DNA of 8,994 nt from Bacteroidales bacterium (GTDB lineage: Bacteria > Bacteroidota > Bacteroidia > Bacteroidales > UBA1715). The DNA lies in contig JAFZTG010000161.1 in assembly GCA_017618935.1 (NCBI GenBank), positions 1 through 8,994 of the forward strand, given 5' to 3'. The notes below the pieces were generated by a model. That model did no database searches. It was not told the origin of the DNA and saw nothing but the letters and a program-made list of their open reading frames with translations. Positions 1 through 6,120 of the stretch are shown one piece after another; within the stretch, counting starts at the first letter, position 1; every line of letters starts with the position of its first letter. Position numbers and translations under genes: made by a program.

Positions 1-149
1 AACGACAAGGCAATGACAAGACTCAGTTTTGGCCCAAGTCCAAAGGTGCCTTCCGAGCCATTCATCTTCGTCATTACAATGACAGGGATGACGATGTTGC
101 AAAGCAGACTGACGAGCGTGTTCTCTTTTTTCTTTTTTGATTCTTCCAT
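1..149 (-). CDS. Start of a small predicted inner-membrane protein (VC0807-like), 3' end beyond window
   Basis: This reading frame opens at ATG 149-147 and stays open to the window edge, giving 49 codons plus two bases. It encodes a charged N-terminus (MEESKKKKENT) followed by a hydrophobic segment (LVSLLCNIVIPVIVM), then a Gly-rich LGPK stretch and a second hydrophobic run at the edge. From memory this pattern (lysine-rich start, NIVIPV segment, 'LGP...ALS') resembles the small membrane proteins named VC0807 family, which are distantly related to septation protein A-like proteins. That family call is recognition, not a search result, and the biochemical role is unknown. An in-frame ATG at 161-159 would add MSII; it has an SD-like AGGTG (170-174) 8 nt upstream, but this lies inside the terminator hairpin. 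The gene follows the transporter operon in the same direction but probably belongs to another transcription unit. Reality of the gene is fairly likely; its start is uncertain. Confidence 0.55.
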   Translation of the reverse strand, partial: MEESKKKKENTLVSLLCNIVIPVIVMTKMNGSEGTFGLGPKLSLVIALS

Positions 150-161
150 GATTATAGACAT

Positions 162-196
162 AAAAAAAGCACCTGAACGAAACGAACAGGTGCTTT
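162..196 (-). terminator. Rho-independent terminator ending the susCD-type operon
   Basis: A perfect 10-bp inverted repeat pairs 187-196 with 166-175 (AAAGCACCTG / CAGGTGCTTT in minus-strand sense) around an 11-nt loop. On the minus strand it is followed by seven T residues (168-162, partly overlapping the stem). It begins 16 bp after the stop codon of the third lipoprotein gene, as expected for an operon end. On the plus strand the T-run is only three bases, so it should act mainly on minus-strand transcription. The U-tract directly touches an ATG at 161-159 of the next gene. Confidence 0.88.
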
Positions 197-212
197 ATCA
201 TTACAAATTACA

Positions 213-1130
213 TTATTCCAATACAGCTTTGATGAAATAATCTTTTGTCAAAGGATCACCAGACTTAGCATCGTCGGCAGCACTTTGAGACTTCAACGTC
301 AAAGTAACAGGACCATTACTCAAGTTAACTGACCAATAATACAAGTGAACAGCACCAGAAGTGCTCAACTTGATAGAACCATCGGTAATCACAGGAATAC
401 AGTTGTTTGCCTTGAAAACGAATTGACAAGAATCAAGATCAGTAATACCGTCTGCAGTTTTAAACTTCATTGTAACACCTGGTTGAATACCTGCATCCAC
501 GTCTTCATATGTAACCTCAAATGAACCTTTAATCATTTTAGGTTTAGAAAGACCTTTTGCCCATGCCTTTACAATGATACGATAATCTGTCGCATTTGTC
601 GCATACGGGTCGGAACCCCACAAATCAACTTGGTCATCGATTACAACCAACGGATAACCTTTTGATTTCACTTCTTTAAATTCACCAGTCTTGTAGTTAT
701 AGTTTCTTGCAGTTCCATACATTATATATGGTTTATCTTTTTCAGAAATTTTACTGAATGAATATTTAGCTACATAGCGACCTGCTTCCAATGTAGAAAG
801 CACAACACCACGTGATTTTGCACTGACATTATTTACCGTGTCACCTTTGAGTGAATCAGGCAAATCTCTTCCATCGATATTAAAACCTGCTTCACCAGGC
901 CAAACCACATACGAATCTGCTTCTGTTGAATTTGCCACAAAATAAATCGCATCAGTCAATCGAATTGTATCTGGATTAGCTTTTGCTTTTGACAAATCAA
1001 TCATATTTGCCAAATACTGGTCTGATGTGTACCAAGAAAATTCTGCACTATCTGGTTCTTGAACTTTTCTATTCTTACAAGAAGAAAAAGCTGCAAGACA
1101 CACAAGTAATATAACACTAACTTTTTTCAT
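213..1130 (-). CDS. SusE-position surface lipoprotein, third gene of the susCD-type operon
   Basis: This encodes a predicted 305-residue lipoprotein. The N-terminus is a lipoprotein signal (MKK, hydrophobic core VSVILLVCLAAF, then SSC) with Cys18 as the likely lipidated residue. The start at 1130 is chosen because AAGGAGG lies 7 nt upstream and the signal peptide begins there; an in-frame ATG at 1154 adds only eight residues and no SD. The mature part looks all-beta. Residues 59-80 (a 'YFVANSTEADSYVVWPGE' stretch) recall the PKD/Ig-like domains of DUF5017-like and SusE-like lipoproteins, and a second beta-rich half spans about 205-305. Cys235 and Cys244 could form a disulfide. Size and position after susD suggest a cell-surface ligand-binding accessory protein, the usual role of SusE/SusF-type proteins. 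I do not recognise a specific family, so binding is inferred from context. Its start region closely copies that of the upstream susD gene. It is followed by a terminator. Confidence 0.85.
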   Translation of the reverse strand: MKKVSVILLVCLAAFSSCKNRKVQEPDSAEFSWYTSDQYLANMIDLSKAKANPDTIRLTDAIYFVANSTEADSYVVWPGEAGFNIDGRDLPDSLKGDTVNNVSAKSRGVVLSTLEAGRYVAKYSFSKISEKDKPYIMYGTARNYNYKTGEFKEVKSKGYPLVVIDDQVDLWGSDPYATNATDYRIIVKAWAKGLSKPKMIKGSFEVTYEDVDAGIQPGVTMKFKTADGITDLDSCQFVFKANNCIPVITDGSIKLSTSGAVHLYYWSVNLSNGPVTLTLKSQSAADDAKSGDPLTKDYFIKAVLE

Positions 1131-1137
1131 AGTATTT

Positions 1138-1144
1138 CCTCCTT
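1138..1144 (-). promoter_or_regulatory. Strong Shine-Dalgarno site deciding the start of the third lipoprotein gene
   Basis: The minus strand reads AAGGAGG here, 7 nt before the ATG at 1130-1128. It settles the choice of start against the in-frame ATG at 1154. The site lies in the 26-bp gap after the susD stop codon, and the sequence between SD and ATG matches the one before susD. Confidence 0.8.
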
Positions 1145-1156
1145 TTCTATTCAAAA

Positions 1157-2902
1157 TTAAAACCCAGGATTTTGTTTCAAATTACCTCCTGCGTGAAGAA
1201 TAATCTGAGCTTGTGGGATAGGCCATCTACCAAGAGTTGCAGGATTGTATTTGAACTTATATCCTGAAATATCTTGTGTTCTGAATTTTTCCGTTTCATC
1301 CCAACGAATCAAATCCCAAAAACGTTCGCCTTCGCCGTACATTTCAACACGTCTTTCGTGTTTCACGTCATCCAACGTTGCCGTTCCCAACATTGTAAGT
1401 GCCGATGACGGAGTGTACGTGTAACAAGCATCGCTTGAACCTGGAACTGAATAATCAATTGTTCTTGCACTATTGTTAGCACGAGTTCTCAGTTCGTTCA
1501 ACAATGTCGTTGCCACGTCAGCATGACCACATTGAACACCTGCTTCGGCAGCAATCAACAATACATCGGCCCAACGAAGAAGAATATCGTTCTTCTCCAT
1601 ACATTGCGTATTCTTACTTGCCATAATAAGCGGACTCAACATTGTTCTCTTCATACAGTAGTAACCTGTATTCCAATCAACAGAACCGATATCATACCAA
1701 CCAAGTACGTTTTGACCTGAACCATCTACAATATTATTTGGTTTACACCAACCTTTCGTATCAAGGTTCAAACGAGTGATTGTTGCAGCAGCAGATGCTT
1801 TTTGAGGAGAAGCGACAACCATTGTAGCACGTGGGTCCCCATCTTCAAATTCATCCATCAAATCTTGTGTCGGCATACCGAATCCATATCCCAATTGGTC
1901 TTCCAAAACACCTGCACCAGTGTTTGGATCGGTATAGTAACGAGGAGCAAAATAGATAGGAATGATACTACCCTCACTACCACGACCATAGATAGAACCT
2001 TGAATGTGTTGAATTGAGAACACAACTTCCTTGCTCTTTTCGTATGTTTCACCATAAATGTAAAATACATTCTGATAGTGCTCTTCAAGACCATACGTAT
2101 TATTATTTTCGTCTTGATACAACTTATACGCAGTTTCGTACGCACTCTTCAAATCACTTTCACGAGTAGCGCCACCACACATATCGGCTCTATACAAATA
2201 TGCCTTTGCCAAGAATGCACGAGCAGCACCGTTAGTCACCTTACCGAATGAAGTTGCCTTTACAGGTAAATCATTTTTAATTGCTTCCAACTCGCTAATG
2301 ATGAAATCATATTGAGCACGAACTTGTTTTGAGCCAACACCATCGTCACCGTCGGCACGGTTACCCAAGTTTTCAGCATCGGCAACAGAAACTGTAGATG
2401 TAAGCAATACAACAGGTCCATATACTTTCGTCAATTGGAAATAATACCAAGCACGCAAGAAACGAGTTTCTGCTCTCATCACCTTGAAATCTTCTCCACC
2501 AAGACCTTCGGTACCAGCCAATATATCGTTTGCACGTTTAATGGCGATATAAGCAGCTTCCCAAATACCTGTCATTACCGTACTACGGTCTGTTGCTTCA
2601 AATACTGCCAACTGACCACCTTTATCCCAGTCGTCACCCGTTGTGTAGTTTGGTTTGTCATTACCACCACCACGTTCTGCATCATCGGAACAAATGTCAC
2701 CGATTTTCCACAAGAACTCATCGTGTAATTTGAACCAACCAAGTGGGTCATACACTGCATTTACAGCCAACTGACATTGTGCAGGATCTTTATAATATGT
2801 TGCACTACTTGCAATTCCAAGAGGATCCTTGGTAATAAAGTCTTCTGTACAAGAACAGAATCCTATTACTGCTAAAATTGCTATAATTGATATCTTTTTC
2901 AT
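1157..2902 (-). CDS. susD-like: SusD-like outer-membrane surface lipoprotein (RagB/SusD family)
   Basis: This is a 581-residue SusD homologue, a normal length for the family. SusD proteins sit on the cell surface as a lid over the SusC barrel and help bind and deliver the ligand. The signal peptide ends in FCSC with Cys18 the probable lipidated residue, followed by acidic residues (TED) like a surface-export signal. N-terminal SusD-like helices include RFLRAWYYFQLTKVYGPVVLL-type sequence at 147-167 and a TPR-like ARAFLAKAYLY at 227-237. The C-terminal RagB/SusD region shows RWADVLLIAAEA (443-454), the ERRVEMYGEGERFWDLIRW motif (516-534), RWPIPQAQI (559-567) and the closing NLKQNPGF. Translation starts at 2902, 7 nt after an AAGGAG SD. 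The gene follows susC by 20 bp and precedes the third lipoprotein gene by 26 bp, so it is co-transcribed. The mature protein has eight cysteines. Family assignment is near certain; the ligand cannot be inferred. Confidence 0.97.
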   Translation of the reverse strand: MKKISIIAILAVIGFCSCTEDFITKDPLGIASSATYYKDPAQCQLAVNAVYDPLGWFKLHDEFLWKIGDICSDDAERGGGNDKPNYTTGDDWDKGGQLAVFEATDRSTVMTGIWEAAYIAIKRANDILAGTEGLGGEDFKVMRAETRFLRAWYYFQLTKVYGPVVLLTSTVSVADAENLGNRADGDDGVGSKQVRAQYDFIISELEAIKNDLPVKATSFGKVTNGAARAFLAKAYLYRADMCGGATRESDLKSAYETAYKLYQDENNNTYGLEEHYQNVFYIYGETYEKSKEVVFSIQHIQGSIYGRGSEGSIIPIYFAPRYYTDPNTGAGVLEDQLGYGFGMPTQDLMDEFEDGDPRATMVVASPQKASAAATITRLNLDTKGWCKPNNIVDGSGQNVLGWYDIGSVDWNTGYYCMKRTMLSPLIMASKNTQCMEKNDILLRWADVLLIAAEAGVQCGHADVATTLLNELRTRANNSARTIDYSVPGSSDACYTYTPSSALTMLGTATLDDVKHERRVEMYGEGERFWDLIRWDETEKFRTQDISGYKFKYNPATLGRWPIPQAQIILHAGGNLKQNPGF

Positions 2903-2909
2903 AGTATTT

Positions 2910-2915
2910 CTCCTT
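2910..2915 (-). promoter_or_regulatory. Strong Shine-Dalgarno site of the susD-like gene
   Basis: The minus strand reads AAGGAG 7 nt before the ATG at 2902-2900, within the 20-bp gap after the susC stop. The spacing is identical to that of the third gene, whereas the first gene (susC-like) has no such site. Confidence 0.78.
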
Positions 2916-2922
2916 TTTTAGA

Positions 2923-5900
2923 TTAGAATCCTAAATTAACACCTACCACAAATGAACGAGATTGCGGATATGTACCACGGTCAACACCCAATTCAGGACC
3001 TTCCCAAGAATATGATTGGTTAACACCAATTTCAGGGTCAAATCCAGTATATTTTGTAAATGTCAACAAGTTTTGTGCTTGTACATAGAAACGCAATGAC
3101 TGCATTTTTAGACGTTCAACCAAATTTGATGGAACGGTATAACCCAATGTAACGTTTTTCAAACGGAAATAAGAACCGTCTTCGATAAATGCTGATGACA
3201 ACTGATACGTTTCACCAAACCATTTACCACCATCAGTTGGTTCTGACGAACCTGGGTTTTCAGGAGACCACACGTCCAATCTACGAGTTGACACGTTAGA
3301 TCCAAGAATACCACCATCAAGATACAATCTTGTAGCGTTGTAAACATCGTTACCATATACACCTTGGAATGCCAAACTCAAGTCAAATCCAGCATACGAA
3401 ACGTCGAAGTTCAAACCGTATGTCAAATCAGGATTTGGATTACCAATACAAGTGAAGTCGTTTGTCGTAATCTGACCGTCACCATCTACGTCAACAATCT
3501 TGAAATCACCTGGTTTTGCATCTGATTGAGCAGAAGCGTTAACCTCGTCCCAAGAAGAGAATACACCGTCAATCTTGTAGCCCCAGAATGAAGCGATAGG
3601 ATAGTTTTCCAATGTCTTACAAGCGTAGATATTAGAAGAACGACCTACATTACCACCAACCAATTCCGAACCACCTAATTCAAGTACTTCATTATATGTA
3701 TGAGACAAGTTACCACCAATACTATAACTGATTGGATATTTTGCCTCTTCACGGAATCTGTTTCTATAAACCAAGCTAACTTCAAAACCACGGTTCAAAA
3801 TCTTACCAGCGTTAACTGTCGGTTTTTTACTTGCACCTTCCGTATCGGAACCGATTACGGCAGGAACGGTAATAGTAACCAAGTTGTCAACGTTATTCTT
3901 GATGAAGTAGTCGAAGTTGAACATCAATTTGTTTTTCCAGAAACTGATATCAGTACCCCAGTCCCAGCTTGTTGCCTCTTCCCAGTGCAAATCCTCGTTA
4001 GCAACACCTTGTGAAACGGAACCAGTTACTTCTTTTCCGTCAAATGTATAACGAGAACTCATGTCTTGGGTGATACTTGACACATACAAGTAGTTGGCAA
4101 TGTTTTCGTTACCAATCTTACCCCAACCTGCACGAAGTTTGAACAAGTTGATATTTTTCTTCAAGAACTCATTATTATAGAAGAATGGTTCTTTGTTGAT
4201 TTTCCATGCAAAACCGAATGATGGGAAATAACCATACTTGTGTTGCGAACCAAAACGTGAAGAACCATCACGACGTAATGTAAAGTTGAACAAGTATTTA
4301 TCCTTGAATGAATACTCCATACGACCGATGTACGACAACATTGAGTGTTCACTTGGTGCTTGCCATGACTCTGACCAAACCTCACCGTCTTCACCGGCGA
4401 TAATGTAACGTTGGTCTTCAGGATTCGGCACGTTCAACACTTTTGTCATATATGCTTCTTGTGCGTCATAAATTGCTTCGTGACCAAACAAGAAACGGAA
4501 TCCGTGATTAACCTTCGTCGTATCAATTTTATCATACAAATTCAATGTATATGTCAACGTGTTTGAAATACTCCAGTTCCAACCTTGGTTGATGGTATTT
4601 TGCAAATATGATGTCGTATTTTGTTGACCCGAAGAAACGAAGTATTCAGGAACGAATACTTGTTCGTCGTTACCCCACTTGCCATAGTTGAATTGAGACT
4701 TGAATTCCAAACCGTCCAACAAGAAGTCAAGTTTGTAGTTCATCCAAGCACCGGCACCAACACCATAGGTTTTCTTAGTATCATTATTGTATTCCAATGT
4801 TACCAATGGGTTCAAATAAGACTGAGCAGCAGAAGCACGTCTGTCAGTACCTTCAGCATCAGCAGCTGTAGTCGGGTCGAAAATCAAGGCACGACCTAAA
4901 ACTGATTGTTCGATACCTGCTTCATTCACCAAATTTTGTGATGATTGGCTGTAGCCGACATTTGCACCGATATCCAAACGTTTGTTAACTGCATACATCG
5001 ATTTCATACCTGCATCGTAACGGTGGTAATTCGTCGTTTTCACGATACCGTCTTGATTTTGGTAACCACCACCAAATGTCCAAGAGCTCTTAGCAGAACC
5101 ACCTTCAGCATTCAATCTATATTTTTCGATTGCTGCAGTTTGGAAGATTTCATCTTGCCAGTTAGTATTTGCTCTATGGTCAATCGTTCCAACATAATCT
5201 GCATATTGGTCACCAGTTAACACATCAACCGTCTTCCACGCTTTTTGAATACCACGATAACCATCGAAATTAATGTTCACGTAGTCGCTTTCAGCAGCCG
5301 AGTTACCACCTTTTGTTGTGATAAGTACGACACCGTTAGCACCACGAGCACCATAGATGGCACACGAAGAAGCGTCTTTCAAGATTGTCAATGACTCAAT
5401 ATTTCCTGGGTCACCACGATATTCATATCCTTGAGGAACACCATCAACAACGTACAACGGACGAGCATCACCAGTAGTACCACGACCACGGATAACGATA
5501 TCCATTGCGGCACCAGGAGTACCAGAGTTTGATGTTACACTCACACCTGCTGCCTTACCTTGCAATGCTTGGTCAACTGCCAAAACCGGTTGTTTTGAAA
5601 TTTCTTTGTTGCCAAGTACCGTGTTAGAACCTGTCGCGTCTTCAACCTTTACACTGGCATAACCGATTTTCACAACCGTTTGTACCTCAATTGCGTCAGG
5701 TTTCAACGAAATGTTGAATGTTCTTTTCGAACCAACCTTTACTGTCTGAGTTGCAAAACCCATGTAAGAAAATTCCAAGACTGATTCAGCACTTGACACT
5801 GACAATGTCCAAGAACCGTCCATTTCTGTAAACGTACCATTGCTACTGTTCAATTCAGCAACAGACGCAGCAATAAGTGGTGCTCCCTTGGTATCGGTCA

Positions 5901-6000
5901 ATTTACCAGAAACCGTAATCTGAGCACTAACATACCCTACAGAAAAAAACGAAAGCAAAAAAATGGCTAAGCATTTCTTTAATTTGAAGATTTTTTTCAT
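2923..6000 (-). CDS. susC-like: SusC-like TonB-dependent outer-membrane transporter (SusC/RagA family)
   Basis: This encodes a 1025-residue outer-membrane barrel that imports an oligomeric nutrient captured with its SusD partner, using energy passed from the inner membrane by TonB. The start at 6000 is chosen because a clean signal peptide begins there (MKKIFKLKK, hydrophobic core, VSA cleavage before Gln27); the frame extends 12 codons further to an ATG at 6036 that would spoil it. Residues 28-100 form the carboxypeptidase-regulatory-like beta-sandwich (SGKLTDTKGAPLIAASV). A family hinge (VVKIGYASVKVEDATGS, 109-125) leads into the plug, about 111-232, with RGRG (171-174), LYVVDGVP (182-189) and LKDASSCAIYGARGANGV (207-224). 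The rest is beta-barrel, with an EF-hand-like DVDGDGQIT loop at 837-845 common in this family, and a terminal Phe (NLGF) typical of barrels. It leads a three-gene operon, with susD 20 bp downstream. No SD precedes its ATG; the upstream sequence is A/T-rich. Substrate unknown. Confidence 0.97.
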   Translation of the reverse strand: MKKIFKLKKCLAIFLLSFFSVGYVSAQITVSGKLTDTKGAPLIAASVAELNSSNGTFTEMDGSWTLSVSSAESVLEFSYMGFATQTVKVGSKRTFNISLKPDAIEVQTVVKIGYASVKVEDATGSNTVLGNKEISKQPVLAVDQALQGKAAGVSVTSNSGTPGAAMDIVIRGRGTTGDARPLYVVDGVPQGYEYRGDPGNIESLTILKDASSCAIYGARGANGVVLITTKGGNSAAESDYVNINFDGYRGIQKAWKTVDVLTGDQYADYVGTIDHRANTNWQDEIFQTAAIEKYRLNAEGGSAKSSWTFGGGYQNQDGIVKTTNYHRYDAGMKSMYAVNKRLDIGANVGYSQSSQNLVNEAGIEQSVLGRALIFDPTTAADAEGTDRRASAAQSYLNPLVTLEYNNDTKKTYGVGAGAWMNYKLDFLLDGLEFKSQFNYGKWGNDEQVFVPEYFVSSGQQNTTSYLQNTINQGWNWSISNTLTYTLNLYDKIDTTKVNHGFRFLFGHEAIYDAQEAYMTKVLNVPNPEDQRYIIAGEDGEVWSESWQAPSEHSMLSYIGRMEYSFKDKYLFNFTLRRDGSSRFGSQHKYGYFPSFGFAWKINKEPFFYNNEFLKKNINLFKLRAGWGKIGNENIANYLYVSSITQDMSSRYTFDGKEVTGSVSQGVANEDLHWEEATSWDWGTDISFWKNKLMFNFDYFIKNNVDNLVTITVPAVIGSDTEGASKKPTVNAGKILNRGFEVSLVYRNRFREEAKYPISYSIGGNLSHTYNEVLELGGSELVGGNVGRSSNIYACKTLENYPIASFWGYKIDGVFSSWDEVNASAQSDAKPGDFKIVDVDGDGQITTNDFTCIGNPNPDLTYGLNFDVSYAGFDLSLAFQGVYGNDVYNATRLYLDGGILGSNVSTRRLDVWSPENPGSSEPTDGGKWFGETYQLSSAFIEDGSYFRLKNVTLGYTVPSNLVERLKMQSLRFYVQAQNLLTFTKYTGFDPEIGVNQSYSWEGPELGVDRGTYPQSRSFVVGVNLGF

Positions 6001-6031
6001 AAATATTTTTTTAGTTAAACAATTATATTCA

Positions 6032-6060
6032 TCCACCGCTTTTTAGAGATTTTCCACCAC
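6032..6060 (-). repeat. Two-copy direct repeat in the susC leader
   Basis: The minus strand carries GTGGTGGA (6060-6053) and GCGGTGGA (6039-6032), 7 of 8 bases identical, with starts exactly 21 bp apart, or about two helical turns. The copies lie downstream of the predicted transcription start, in the susC 5' leader. They could be an operator half-site pair or an RNA element, but with only two short copies chance is quite possible. Confidence 0.3.
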
Positions 6061-6074
6061 TAATAAACGACGGA

Positions 6075-6104
6075 CAAATTTATGAAAAGATTAGTATCTG
6101 CAAA
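6075..6104 (-). promoter_or_regulatory. Bacteroidota-type promoter for the susC-led operon
   Basis: The minus strand has TAAATTTG at 6082-6075, an exact match to the Bacteroidota -7 consensus TAnnTTTG, preceded by TTTG at 6104-6101 as the -33 element with an 18-nt spacer. This is close to the usual spacing. Transcription would start near 6066-6070 and leave a leader of about 65-70 nt before the susC ATG at 6000. The -33 element starts 17 bp after the stop codon of the upstream sensor gene, so the transporter operon can be expressed separately from the sensor. No convincing terminator lies between the two genes, so read-through is possible. Confidence 0.7.
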
Positions 6105-6120
6105 AGGTTTTTTGAGTTTT

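Noticed and set aside
13..240. Plus-strand frame of 75 codons at the window start
   Set aside because: It runs antisense across the terminator hairpin and the end of the third lipoprotein gene, has no family resemblance, and competes with a more protein-like minus-strand frame (149-1).
1523..5220. Several plus-strand frames of 65-104 codons inside susC and susD
   Set aside because: All are antisense shadows of long, strongly matching family genes, with no start signals or recognisable products.
6001..6036. Upstream start (ATG 6036) for the susC-like gene
   Set aside because: It adds MDEYNCLTKKIF before a complete signal peptide and has no ribosome site; the ATG at 6000 gives a normal N-terminus.
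6101..6114. Small hairpin CAAAA/TTTTG between the sensor and susC as a terminator
   Set aside because: A 5-bp stem made mostly of A-T pairs is too weak, and it overlaps the better supported -33 element.
6001..6120. Frameshifted remnant of a lost AraC-type HTH after the sensor stop codon
   Set aside because: Only 120 bp separate the stop from susC, too short for an HTH domain, and no frame in it shows HTH-like sequence; the stop follows a complete receiver fold.
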